A stretch of 64,000 nucleotides of DNA, taken from assembly GCA_946807835.1 (NCBI GenBank), contig OX327703.1, positions 7,633,501 through 7,697,500 on the forward strand, given 5' to 3'. Below, piece after piece: positions 48,941 to 61,403 of the stretch. Position numbers and translations under genes: made by a program. The DNA comes from Ailanthus altissimus (taxonomy: Eukaryota; Streptophyta; Magnoliopsida; Sapindales; Simaroubaceae). Every line of letters starts with the position of its first letter. Within the stretch, counting starts at the first letter, position 1. The notes under the pieces were generated by a model. It searched no databases, was not told the origin of the DNA, and worked only from the letters and a program-made list of their open reading frames with translations.

Positions 48941-49140
48941 ATAATAATTGATTCAGCATCAAAGAACACAGATGCTCTTTCTTTTTCTTTTTCTTTTCCT
49001 TCCTTCTAAAGGTTCTACTTTTAAGGCCTTAAATCCCTAAAAATCAAATATTTCCTAAAATTAATTATAATAATTGATTCAGCATCAAAAAAACAAGGAT
49101 CCTCTTTCTTTTTCTTTTCCTTCTTTTTAAAGGTTCTACT
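48941..49140. repeat. Two tandem copies, period about 126 bp
   Basis: Both copies begin ATAATAATTGATTCAGCATC (48941 and 49067), followed by a CT-rich tract and AAAGGTTCTACTTTT. Confidence 0.8.
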
Positions 49141-50080
49141 TTTTCAAGGATTTCTGTATGCTTTTTTATTTTCTATTTTTTTTACTACATGAAATTTAAA
49201 CCATACCCCTTCCCACTCCACTGCATGCAAAGTTTGAACCCCAGACTTTTTGGTTCCATTGAAGAAGCTTTAACAGTTAAACTAACTGGCACCAACAAGG
49301 ATATAATGTACTTGTTAACAGCTGATGTGCATATCTGTGAGACACAGAGAGAGTGAGAGTGAGGTGTAAGATCTAAATATGCCAACATCTGATTAAATAC
49401 ATAAATGCAAGCACCAAAATATATTGCTTTTCAAGCCAATTATTATCCTAAAGGTGTCCCAGCAAGGATTGATTACTTGCAGAACCAGGTACAGAAATTC
49501 CTAAATCCATGGAACTTAATCCTGTGGTGCAATAACATGCAAGTGACAGTGAATGATTCTGCTAGCTTCCAGCTATAAATGCCTGCAGTTTGACATCATA
49601 TTGTATCACCAATACTGGTTTAGAAAATAGGAACATGCCAAGAAAAACAGGGAATAAATACATAGAATCAAACAACATAGTATACAAAAGCTAAGTTGGC
49701 CATAAATGATGTTGTGATCTATCAGTTTTAAGAGACACTAATTGAGAGTGCCCGGTTACTGCATCTCCCTGCATCTTTTGAAAAAAAACATTTCCTGCAT
49801 GTCCATGCTACTTAATGTGCAGCCTAATAACCATGGGAATGGCTTATAAACATATCTGAAGGGCACAGATCTAACACAACATTTCAAACGTCCTACATAA
49901 AACTTGAAATCTTAACAAAAAAGTTGAAAGCTCTAGCACAAATGCAGAAATCTCAATTTGAAAAGTAAACAAAAACTTAAAATGTTTGACATGAATGTAG
50001 TAAACCTAATAATTGGGAGTCTTTCTCACAAGTGACATTTAATCAAACTACATAAGCCCTAACAATGTGGAATGTCCTTT

Positions 50081-50409
50081 CTATTAACATGCACAGGTAA
50101 AAAATTCAGATTAATATGTACCATCATTAAGACCATTCAGGTGAGAAATAAGTGGACTGACTACTTTCTTTACCAAACAGTTCAATGTTCAAACAGAAAT
50201 TAAACTAGTGTTACTGCACGACTTTCTTTACCAAACAGTTAAATGTTCAAACAGAAATTAAACTATTAACGTGCACAGCTAAAAAATTCAGATTAATATG
50301 TACCATCATTAAGACCATTCAGGTGAGAAATAAGTGGACTGACTACTTTCTTTACCAAACAGTTCAATGTTCAAACAGAAATTAAACTAGTGTTACTGCA
50401 CGACTTTCT
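50081..50409. repeat. 182-bp tandem duplication with nested 58-bp duplication
   Basis: CTATTAACATGCACAG at 50081 recurs as CTATTAACGTGCACAG at 50263. Within it, ACTTTCTTTACCAAACAG occurs at 50163, 50221 and 50345. The copies are nearly identical, so the event is recent. Confidence 0.85.
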
Positions 50410-51108
50410 CCTTTGATCACGGGCATTGTTCTGTATCTACTACTCATCCAATTTCTCTTTTACTTTTTCTTCATGGTTAAATACGGAAAAAAAAAAAAAA
50501 AAAGAAGTTTGCATATAAAGTTTGATAGTCCCAGGAGGACAATGATACCCAAAACAAAATGGTTGCAAGAACATAGCACTAAATTAAAAATTTAACAGGA
50601 TCATATCACTGTGTTACCTGCATAGTCAACTACTTCAGATCAGATAGAACTGCCACTATTATGGAAAAGACATAAGAACTATAAAATGTTGGTAAAACTA
50701 TAGAAGGTTGGGCAACAATTTAACATCATGCACAAATTATATAACTGGCTTAGATATATAAATGATAAAACTAAAATAGATAACATTAGAAATAAGCACT
50801 GCTAAATACTAAGAGCCAGACTTGTTGAAAAGACAGGATCAGACCAAAACGGCTGATTCAAGTAGCTCAGATAATCAAGGAACAAAATTATTTTCAAGGT
50901 AATATCATTATATGTTGGTTTATTTTAGTCCAAAGTTGCTTATCATGGTGAACAAGGGCCACTCAATTACACTTGTAACATCTCCTCACCTTTTCAAATT
51001 CAGCATAGAAAATTTTGTTCCAGTAGAAAATCTCTGAGAAGAACTTGAGGTCATGAACCATTAAGCCATCAGAATGATCGAAATTGCACCAGCAAAAGTA
51101 CAGAAAGC

Positions 51109-54100
51109 CTAAGTTGATGTAGATGTCTCTTCTTCTTGGAGCCATTGAATATCCTGATCAAACAGAATTTCTAAACCGTAAATATCGAAAAAAGCATAAA
51201 AGTGGCTACATGAAAAAATGTACATTCTAGATCATTTAACAGGTACAACAAAAATTTTCAGCAATAGTAACTGTCTTAAATGTTTAACCTATTGTCTCAA
51301 ATTTCCAGAAAGATAACATTGGAGTTATCAGTATACAAAATAAGGAGAAGATAAGAAAATCCTTGATCTGTCCACATTAATACAGATTGAGGTAAGGCCT
51401 TTTAAATAAACCAAACCAAAAGTTTCAAGGACATGTACCCCTATATTGAAAGTTCCCCTGTCAATTCCAGAGATCTTTAGACACTCATTTCCAAGCCGTG
51501 TGCATTTTGTTTTACTTCAGTGACCTAGAGTAAGAAATAGTGTCCTTAGTAGAACTCTCCACATTATGTGATAACTAAACTCAAACAATTACATGAAACC
51601 TTAATCTTGCATCCAACTAACTTACTCCAATTTCCCATATCTATCCAATAGCTCACTGGGTCGGCAAAATGTTGATCTGCACACTCAATATAACTTTTTT
51701 ACATAACAAGAGAAATTTAGCAATTCATTATTTGATATCTTGCCTTTTGCAGGATATTATCTAACATTAATAAACCTCTTAATTGAGCACACTTGCTGGT
51801 GTATGGTGAATAAGTTTCATACTGCTAGTCTTTCAGATGAAAGACAACCTTTTGAAGGGCTGAAAGAGATATTTTGGCCTAGACATATTGTAGGCTGCTG
51901 TAAGGTCACTGAAGGTTTCAGCTAAGAATTTATAATATCCTTTGGAGCTTTTAGATGACTTCATAAATGAGGCACTAAAGAAAGGTGGTTTTTGTGGGAC
52001 TGAATAACGCAGCTTCTATCATCTAATGCAGATAAATCAGCACATTCACAATTAAAGTCAAATGAATGGCACCATTTTCTAGCATCTGCAGCAATGCCGA
52101 ACCCTGTGAGTCATCCATGAACAAAAATGGATAAAAAAAGCTTAGTTTTGGCATTCTAATTTCAAAAATTAGAACATTATTTTATTTTTTTACAAAAAAA
52201 AAAAAAGAAAAGAAAGAATAATATTATATGCTGACAAACTAATTGTTATACCCACAAAGTGGGTATAACAGAATGCTTTGGTGAAACTAGGTCTTTCATA
52301 AAGCCCTTGAGGAAGCATATAAAAGCTACCTCCAAGAGTTCTAATAGACACATGCAGACAGAGACTAATATTTGGCACGCATTGAAAGGGGAAACGATTT
52401 GTGTCTAAAATAGACATCATCAGAGTTGTGCAGCTTAAATAGGAAAGAATTTCAATATAACATTATTATGCCAGTTTTTGCAGTTCTAATGTCATTTTCA
52501 TTCCTAGGACATATACTCTAATACTTCAGAATATTCACATAGTAGTTAGCACTTAGCACCATGAGATGATAATTTATGTTACCCGGTATAATTACTTGAA
52601 GTGAGAGACAATAAAAATAATAATAACAATAATAATAAGGTTCAAAAAAATAGAAAGAAAGAAAGTAAAGACGTACCATATGACATATGCTATCAGACAG
52701 CTGAAGGGCTTCTTCCCACTTGTTAACTCTAATTAGCCCTTTTATTAGGTGAACAAATGTACTTAGCTCTGGAATACCACCTTTTCTTATCATGTCTGTG
52801 TACAACTCAAATGCTTTATCAATTTTACCCGCAAGGGACATGCTCTCAATTAATGAAACATATGTATTTCTATTGACAGCGGAGATAGATGAACATGATA
52901 CCATCTCTTCATGCAGTTCTAAAGCCACCTCCAGTCTCCCAGCTTTTATATAGTGGTCAATCAGAACTCTATAAACTGGAAAGACTGGAACAGAATCAGT
53001 TTTACCCATCTCATCTACAAGCCCAAGAGAGACTATGAACTCTCGACTGAACCCTTCAATGACCTTACGATAGCCTGCCACATGCCTAGGCCAGTAAGTC
53101 TGTCTCATCTCTTCCAAAAATTTGTGAGCTACATCTAAAAGACCAGAAGCACAACAGTGGTTTATCAAAACCCTATAAGTGACAAAATTTGGCGCAATCC
53201 CTTTGGAAGTCATCTGTCTAAAAAGCTCAAAGCATTTATCAACTTTACCCATTTTCCCAAAGCCATCTATCATTGCTGTGTAAGTCACAACATTCGGATA
53301 GCAACCTTTTTCTTCCATCATCAACATAAGCTTATATGCTTCATCAGTCTTTCCAACTTTACAAAGCCCATCTATCATCTCTGTATAGATAACAACATTA
53401 GGAGCACAAGAATTTTCGAGCATCTTGGACACGACTTTTAATGCAAGATCAAGTCGCTTATCCTTGAACATTCTGTCAATCAGTGATCCATAAGTATACA
53501 CATTTGGACTGTATCCACGCTCTAACATCTTGGAAAACACCACTTGAGATTCATCAAGCTTTCCAAACTTGCAAAATCCATCAATAAGAGCATCATATAC
53601 AATATGATTTGGCTCACAGCCATGCACAGACATAGCATCCAATAAGTCATGGCCCTCTTGGACCTTGTGAGCTTTGCACAAACCATCAATTAGAGCTCCA
53701 TATGTATAAACATTTGGTTCTTTGCTGTTGCTGTCAACAACCCTGAAATACATATCTACATCTGGAATTTCCACACTGCCCCTCATTCTTGCATAAATCT
53801 GGCAAGCCTTTTCAATATCTCCAGCTTTACAATGTCCATCAATCAAAGCTGTAAGAGTGACGATATTAGGAACACAACCCTCAGATAACATAATCTCAAA
53901 GAGTTCATTTGCATGGGAAAGCTTTCTTGCTTTGAGATAAGCATGTATAAGAGCAGTATAGGTTACCACATTTGGGGCACAACCTTCTTTTCTCATTTCA
54001 TCAAACCAGTTGCAAGCCTGTTCAATAAGGCCAGCTTTACAAAAATTATCAATTAATATTGTATAAGTATAGACATTAGGAATTAAACCATTTCTTTTCA

Positions 54101-55652
54101 TTTCTTCAAACAATATAAAGGCCTTTTCTACTTCTGAGGCATCACATAGATAACCAATAACTTTAGAGTAAGTGCTAGTATCAGGTATAAATCCCTTTCT
54201 CATCATTTCACGAATGACACTATATGCTTTCTCGAATTTCCCAGCACCACAAAGACATCGTGCAAAATTGCTTACATTGATTTTGTTAAGGACAACTCCG
54301 GCGTTAAGCATTTCACTGTAAGCTTTCTCTGCCAACTCCAATATATCAGAAGAAGGCAAGTCCTCATTGGCACAAATGCCACCAATCAATATATTGTAAA
54401 CCACATAACCTGGCTGGAGCCCACATTTGATCATTTTCTTAAGCAACTTATAGGCATAAGAGTAATCTCCTGTTTTACAATAAGCATGAACAAGAGAGTT
54501 AAAGATCCTAGGACTCGGATAACAACCTTCTACAATCATCATACTCAGAATTCTTTTACACCTACCAAGTTGCCTTTTCTTCAAACAGCCGCAAAGCAAA
54601 ATCCTAAATGTAACAACATTAGGAATGCAAGAATTAGCTCGCATTCTGTTCAAAAAATCCATAGCTTCTTCAAAAAGCGAAGCTTCGCACAATCCTGATA
54701 TCATCTTCGTATAAAGTACTGTATCGGGCACAAATTCTTCTTTTTCAATCAATGTTAATGCTTCCCTCCACTTCCCTTCTTTGCAAAGGGAATATACAAA
54801 ACAACCTAAAGTAAATCCATCCACGCTAAGGCCTGCATCACGCATCTCCCTGTGAACCAAATAAGCTGTATCTAATCTATCTGCTCGTAAAAATACTTGA
54901 ATCAATGCATTATAAGTCACTCGTGTGGGTTTATACCCAAAATCTTTAAGCCTCCCCAGCTCCTCTAAAGCCGCATTCCATAAACCATTTCGACAACATT
55001 TATGAATCAAAACATTAAGCAATTTCTCAAGCACTTCTTTGTCATCACTTATAATTTCGCGTAAAAAATTTTCAGGTACTCTATCTTCATGCTCACTTTC
55101 AATTACATCTAATAGGGCATTGTACACAGGCGTAGTGTGAGAGAAACCAATTTGTCTACCAGCCCATACAAAAAACTTAACACCTAATTCTGGCTTTTTA
55201 ATCAATCTCAACACATCAACCGCTAAAGATTCATTTAATTTCTCTCTAAATTTCCTAAGAAACTTTTGGGTATTGTTATCAAAGCCATCATTGTTATTCA
55301 ATATCGCGTTGGCAATCAAAACGGCGTCGTTTGAGCACTTACCAGAACTGGAATCCGGCACTGAATTAGTATTGGAGTTTATCAAAGAGTCACGCAAAAA
55401 TGTGAACTCTTCCCCAGAAACGGATTCGACCCGAGAATCTTCAGCCAACAACGGGTCATCCGGGTCGATTAATCCCTCGAGATTGTCGGAGGAAATGAAT
55501 CTGGTGATAATAGTGAAATGATTTTGGCGGGAAAATTTGTACGAGTGAGAAAGGGTAATTGTTGATTGTAATTTTGAAGGGGAAATTAGAGGTGATGAGA
55601 GAGTGGGGATTGAGCGAGAGAGAAGAGTCTTGAGCTTTTTTACTCTGCTCAT
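51109..55652 (-). CDS. Mitochondrial P-class pentatricopeptide repeat protein (At1g06710-like)
   Basis: Exon 1 is 55652-52677 (992 codons) and exon 2 is 51153-51109 (DIQWLQEEETSTST and stop), giving about 1006 residues. The splice is GTACGT...GATCAG in phase 0. Without it the frame runs into low-complexity intron sequence, which is why the short second exon was chosen; its DIQWL matches the family's C-terminal EIQWI. The N-terminus (MSRVKKLKTLLSRSIPTLSS) is rich in Arg/Ser and lacks acidic residues, a typical mitochondrial presequence. From about residue 245 to the end of exon 1 there are about 20-21 P-type PPR motifs of about 35 residues, for example VVTYTALIHAYLKARKLSHA. There is no E, DYW or SMR domain. 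The sequence is colinear with Arabidopsis At1g06710. Such proteins bind organellar RNA; the target here is unknown. No disabling mutation was seen. Intron 51154-52676 contains an inverted fragment of the gene's own coding sequence. Confidence 0.93.
51740..51960 (+). pseudogene. Inverted PPR fragment inside the PPR intron
   Basis: The plus strand reads LKEIFWPRHIVGCCKVTEGF then, after a stop, EFIISFGAF. This aligns with MRQTYWPRHVAGYRKVIEGF and REFIVSLGL of the host gene's exon 1 (coding positions about 53115-53020). The similarity extends in weaker form upstream to about 51740. At DNA level the best 85 bp or so (51868-51953) agree at roughly three bases in four. It is not a full gene. Confidence 0.7.
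52210..52220. other. PPR intron interior
   Basis: This marker stands for the rest of intron 51154-52676, which is AT-rich with poly-A/T runs near 52193-52220. No other coding exon matching the family was found in it. Confidence 0.5.
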
Positions 55653-56216
55653 TCTGCTTTGAATGTGATGGAATCAAATTGATTGGTTAGGGTTTTAAGG
55701 TTGAAATGAAACAAACCTGTTTCAATTTCACATTTTTGCTTAAATTTTTGGGTTTTAATCTTAAATAGTAAAAATTAAGAGTTTTAATTTATTTAACTAA
55801 GCACCCTGTTTATCATTATTTTAATCAACAAGGGGGACAATTACACAATATTTCATTAATAACTCTTTCAACTCTCTAAACACATTCTCTAGTTAATTAA
55901 AAATCAATTAAAAATTATATAATTTAATTAAATTTAAACGACAAAATACAATAATAATTTTACACTACATAAATCTGCATGCCGGCACATTTGAGAGCAA
56001 AATTTGATCTTGGCGAAATAAAACTTTAAGCCAAAATACATAAAGTTTGAAATTTGTAATACCTGATTTTGCATTTTTTTGACTTAGTAGAAAGTGATTT
56101 TAATCGGATTTTGTGTTGTTGCAATTGTTTATGAAGTGTTTGAAAGATGCATATGACAGTGTGAGAAAATCTTGTTTGAAAATATAAAAAAAAAGAAAAT
56201 TTTAATTATTGAGTAA
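55653..56216. other. Upstream region of the PPR gene
   Basis: Should hold the promoter and 5' untranslated region. No specific box can be assigned. Confidence 0.4.
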
Positions 56217-56962
56217 GGACTCGTTTTGATTGAATTTTTAAAATAAAATTTTTAAAAATATAAAAATTTTTAAAATGAAACTTTAAAAAAAATTTATTGA
56301 TCATTTAATTGTCAATTAAAATTTTTTTTTAAGTATTAGAATATTTGATTATACATTATTAAAATTTTTTATTGTTATTAAATTACCAAAATAATTTATA
56401 TTTAAATTTTAAATAATTTAATATTTTTTATATATAAGTTTAAATTTATCATGTATTTTTTTAAATTCAATTTTTTAAAACACAATAATCAAATAAAATT
56501 AATACATAATAATCAACAAATTAATATAAGTTATTATATTTGGTACAATAATTGAAAATAAAATAATACTTCTTTTTATTTAAAAAAATAAAACAATCAA
56601 TAAACAAATTTAGTAGATTTTTATAAAAATATGATGGTTGTAAAGATATGGAAAATTAGAGATATGATGACTTTTAAAAAAATATTAAAAAAATATTAGT
56701 TAAATATGATTTAATTTTATTAAAAGTACACTATAAAAATAAAAATATATTATTAAAGTATACATGACATCATACACATATTAAAAAATTTTACTTGCAA
56801 AAATTTAAAATTTAAGATTTTGTAAATAGAGACAAAATAAAATTTTTTAATCTCCAAAAATTCTTATCTAATTATAATCAAATGTTATAAAAAAATTTGA
56901 AAAGAATTTTTAACATTAAAAAAACTCTTTTAACTAGTAAAAAAAGCTAATCAAACAAGTAT
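56217..56962. mobile_element. Candidate PIF/Harbinger-type MITE, about 746 bp
   Basis: The left end is GGACTCGTTTTGATTGA and the complement of the right end is ATACTTGTTTGATTAGC. TAA flanks both sides (56214-56216 and 56963-56965), as expected for Harbinger 3-bp duplications. The arms diverge quickly and the interior is AT-rich, so the call is tentative. Confidence 0.45.
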
Positions 56963-56965
56963 TAA

Positions 56966-59007
56966 ACTATGTGCGGGGGTATAGGTGTTGTCGAACACCC
57001 ACTTGTGTGCTAAAAGTTGTTTACAATTTGTGTTGAGTGCACTAATTTAAAAAAAAAATTCTGTTTTTTAAATTATTCTTATGCATTTTAATAATTTTAA
57101 GAATCATAATATTTTTTAATTATTATTTTTTATTTATGAATTTTATTATTAAAAAATAGGATATTAATTTTTTTTTTTAAGTGTGTACACCATAATTTCT
57201 CATGACAAGCGTAAGATACCCAAAAAAATTTAAAATTAAGGTGAAAGATTGTTTCTAGGACTGAATAACATCATATTACAAGTTATGGGTATTCAATAAA
57301 ATAAGAGAGATGTTAACAAAACATTATATAATATTATTTAGAAAAACTCGTATGGGTAAATACTTAGATATGCAACTATTATTTTTTACTGCATGATTGG
57401 TTTTTCATGAGATGTGGTTTTTAACATCTAAGAGGTGAATTAGATTCTTTCTTACAAAGTTTGGTCTAGTAATGGGTTTGAGTTCTATGAAAATAAGCAT
57501 AAATGACAATTATTTTATTTTACCAAAAATAAAAACAAGTATATGTTAGTTGAATAATTATAAGAAATTAAATTATTTTATGATTTTCAAATTTTTTTTA
57601 AAATAAGAAAAAATTATTTTCATGCAAGTGTAAATCGTGCTCGACAAAAATTATCAAGCACAACAAAGCTTTTTGTGCTCAACAAAAATTATTAAGCACT
57701 GTCAAGCAAAGTTCCATATTAATCATTGATTCGCACTTGAATAAAAATTATGTTTTTCGTCTCATTCAACTATAAAATTTATAAAATTGACACTCAATCA
57801 ACCCTTATAGATTAATTTACACATAAAATAAACTTTGCATCTATATATCATTTCAATAAATAATTTATAAAGATCCGTGACCAAATGATAAGTTATGAGT
57901 TTTAATGTTATAGAAATAGATTATGAGAACTTTATTTTAGCTCGAATTTTAGGTTATATATATATTTTTTAGTAGACTATTGACTTTTTTGTTGTACTGT
58001 TTTCTTTTACATATACAAAAATTTGTTTGATCTGTTTGTTTTGTTTTAGAGTTAATTTGTCGAATGAAGTAATGAAGTATGTTACTTTGTTGTACGAAGT
58101 GGTTGGGGACTACGAGGGCATGTTTGTTTTCACAACTCTTTTTTTGGCTAAAATAATGAATGAGAGGCTTAGCTAATTAAAATCTTCCATTTTTGGTTAT
58201 TTAGAATTAAAAACTTTTTTATTTCAAAATAAAAGAATTAAATTTTTATTTATAATAATAAATGTTTTAGTGTATATATATTTTTAAAAAATATAGATGT
58301 ATATTTTATTTAACTATAAAATATATTATATTAATTAAAAGTTTGTATTATTAATTATCAAATTATATAAATACAAATTATTTTATTCTATTCATGAAAA
58401 TAATCATCAATTATTTTCCAAATTTTATAATATTTCATTTTTAGTTATTATTTTAATAATTAACATATTAAAATTTAAATATAAAATTATTTTTGAATAT
58501 TAAAATAAATTTATTCCGTAATCTCTCATATGATAAATTAATCCCATAATGTAAAAATAAGTTTATTTTATTATTATTAAAACATATAATTTGACCAAAA
58601 AAGAAAAAACCCTAATCCTATGTTTATCCATCATACCATAAGAAAAATAAGCAGTTAATTTCATTCAACCCTTTAACTTTTTGAAAAACTTTAAAACTAT
58701 CCCAAGTTTTGTAAATTTGCGACACATCCCCACTTTGTATTATTTGCCGTCGAAATGGGAGGTTCACCGCAATTGACTAACAAACAAAATGTCCATTTTA
58801 CCTTTACGGGATTTAAGTTCTACGAAAACCGATAAAAAAAAATATCCTTAAAAATGTGAAAAGTTAAAATCGCTATTTATTTTGAATTTAACTTATTTAA
58901 TAAGCTTTAGTTTATATACTTTTATCAATTAAGATGATAGTCTTTTTTGTGTAAATAAACCTTCAATTTTATAAATATACTCATTTGAGTATGAAAAAAT
59001 GAATTAT
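56966..59007. other. AT-rich intergenic sequence
   Basis: No gene recognised. A short duplicated segment (GTGCTCGACAAAAATTATCAAGCAC and a close copy) occurs near 57638-57700. Confidence 0.45.
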
Positions 59008-59370
59008 CACTACTATAAAAATTAACTTTATTGATACTAATTTAAGGTCAATAAATAGTTTTATTAATAATATTAAAATATTAATATTGATAATATCAAA
59101 AACTTTCTGACACTCTTTAAGTATCATTGATTTTCTAATGCTATAACATAAAAAAAATCATAATACATTAATATTAAAAAATGATTGACATTATGATATT
59201 AAAAAATTAAATGTATCATAGTATCAAAACATCATTATATAACTAATATTATAAAATTAAAAAATCACTGATACTATAATATAAGACGTTACTAACACTG
59301 TAGTATAAGAACATCATTGATATTATACTATTAAAAATTTATTGATACTATTGGTATTAAAAATTAAATA
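59008..59370 (+). mobile_element. CACTA (En/Spm)-like terminal fragment
   Basis: Begins CACTACTATAAAAATTAAC, like the CACTACAAGAAAA ends of plant CACTA transposons. Short subterminal words related to TTGATACTA / TAGTATCAA recur many times over the next 350 bp. No matching TAGTG end was found downstream, so this is one end or a deleted remnant. Confidence 0.45.
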
Positions 59371-60944
59371 ATTATATTTTCTCAATTAAAAAATTATTTT
59401 AGTTAAGATGTTGTAAGTTAAGATTTCATAAACAATTGCTCATTTAGTTTAAAAAATAGAAATTGCTTCTTTTTTTTTCCTTCTAATAAATTGTAAGTCA
59501 AAATTTTATAAACAACTAGAATTATTCCTATCACAATTTTTTTTTTAAAGAAAGTATAACATTGGTAACCACTTTATTGTTCAGCGCTTTGGTATCTAAC
59601 ACTTCGAATATTAATGTGCTGAATATGAGTCGAGGCAACTTCTCTTTATTAAGAGGACTGATTTGTAGATTGGAGTTAATTTGTAAGTTAAAATTGATTT
59701 ACTATGAATATAATTTGTAAATTGATTAATAATAAGTACGGCTGATTTGTAAGTTGATTTGTTAAAAAAAGAAGAGCATAAAGGTGGTAAAAAAAACTTG
59801 TCCATACTGAAAGTGCAAGTAGATTTGCTTATAGATAATGAGGAAATTACTTGTTCAACCCTATGATTAGATACTTAAAAACTTGATTCATTGACCTAAC
59901 CACAATTGATCAAGAACCTTGCATCATGCTTCTAAAACCCGAAATGTTATGCAAAATCAGCTATTTCTTCCAAAACTCATTTTAAATGGAAATGGTATTC
60001 TTTCATGAGTAACTTTGTGATAAATTAAAATATACAGAATATCCATAATTGTTTTCGAAAAAAGTACTAATATATAATCGATACTCAACATTTATTAATG
60101 TTCAATAGGATCAAAGAATAGTAAAATAAAATAATTGTTTGAAGAATACATTGATCCCAAAATTTGGTAACTTAAAAATCAACGAATTAAATTTATTGGC
60201 TGTTAGGAAGTTAAGTTTGTATTGCTAAGAATAAATGGAATGAAATTTATTTAATCGCTCTTGTTCTCACAAATATCTCGTCTGATGAGAACCTTGCAAC
60301 TAAAAAAAAAAGGCCGTATTGAATATTTTTTTCATGTAAGCACTCTGATAATTAAGTCAGCAATTGTTCAGAAAAATAAAGAATAAAGCAAGAATATAAA
60401 GGGAGTTATATTGAGTAACTCAATGTATATACTCTTATGGCTTTGAAGACAGTAATCTTGAGAATGTGAACATTTGGAGAGTATAATGGAGCTCTTTAAG
60501 AATGCAAAATATGTAATTTTGTATATATCTCTCTCTGAATCTGAGCCTCAATGTAATGAGTTTTGTTTTATCAATATATCTATGTGTGTGTCTCTGACCC
60601 CATCCCTCTTCAAGTATAAAGTTTCTTCCCTATGTATAGGGTGGGAATTGAGGTTTAACCCGTGATATTTAGAATCCTTTTAAAATTCGAAAGCCTTGTA
60701 GATATTTTTTTTTTAGGATTCTGCTATCAGAGTTTTACTAAAATTGAATTAGCTTTTTTCTTACCCTAGTAGACTTGTACTATAATTTTAAGGATGTCAT
60801 TGAATTTAGGGATCTTTTTCTGATAAGCTTGACCTTATCTACAATTCTCATAAGTTAAGTCCTTTCAGGAATATTTCTTTAATCTTAGGGTGGTCGAGTT
60901 TGGACATATCTTTTACTTGTTATAAGCATAAATTTTCCCCTTAT
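59371..60944. other. AT-rich intergenic sequence
   Basis: No gene recognised. The part around 60240-60720 has a richer composition (TCTCTCTCTGAATCTGAGCC) and might belong to another LTR, but no partner or ends were found. Confidence 0.4.
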
Positions 60945-61220
60945 TTGTAGATTGATCAAACATATAGTTGAGTTACGATCAATGTTATGATTAACTCTAT
61001 AAGTAATGAGTCTGACCGAGCAAGATAGCCAAGTTGTAACCAATGCTCTGACCAAATTAAAAAAAAGTGTAGGTCTTCATTTTAAAGTTTGATCGAACAG
61101 GATTGATGGGTTAGGACCAATATTCTAACCATCTCAGAGGTTGTAGATCATCTTTTCTCATTTAGAGTCCAATTGAATAGGATTTTTGGTTCACGATCAA
61201 CGTTCTAACCATTTTAAAAA
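60945..61220. repeat. Four degenerate tandem units of about 63-79 bp
   Basis: Units begin near 60945, 61008, 61085 and 61164. Each keeps a TTTGATCGAACAGGATTG-like start and a GATCAATGTTCTAACCAT-like end. Confidence 0.65.
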
Positions 61221-61403
61221 GGGCAACCATGGTTCAAGGATATATTTGAGCCAATGTGTATCATTAGGCATGGACTGAGACCTCTTAGTTATGTGGGCCC
61301 TAGTCTTTTAGATTTGATGAACAAGAGTTTTTGGACCTTATAAGAAAATATCTAAAGGGAACGGAGGTCCTTCAGTTTTAAGTATTAATGTTGCTGACAC
61401 TAG

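Larger units (their letters stand above)
48201..51108. other. Downstream flank of the PPR gene, with local duplications
   Basis: No complete gene seen. Contains a 126-bp-period duplication (48941-49140) and a 182-bp duplication (50081-50409). The proximal part may belong to the PPR 3' untranslated region. Confidence 0.45.

Noticed and set aside
50963..51145. 60-codon minus-strand frame starting MAPRRRDIY
   Set aside because: It overlaps the second PPR exon in a different frame. The in-frame reading DIQWLQEEETSTST with a good acceptor explains the region better.
52518..52676. The PPR reading frame continuing to 52518
   Set aside because: After a GTACGT donor the sequence becomes low-complexity (Tyr/Phe-rich) and unlike the family, while the exon at 51153-51109 gives the expected C-terminus.
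52953..53441. Plus-strand open frames opposite the PPR exon (also 54486-54698 and 55273-55521)
   Set aside because: Shadows of the PPR coding sequence with no family resemblance.
58130..58560. Possible hAT-type MITE start (GGGCATGTTTGTTTTC) near 58117
   Set aside because: No matching inverted end or 8-bp duplication could be found downstream.
60474..60665. 63-codon plus-strand frame near 60.5 kb
   Set aside because: No similarity recognised, and the surroundings look like transposon or intergenic sequence.
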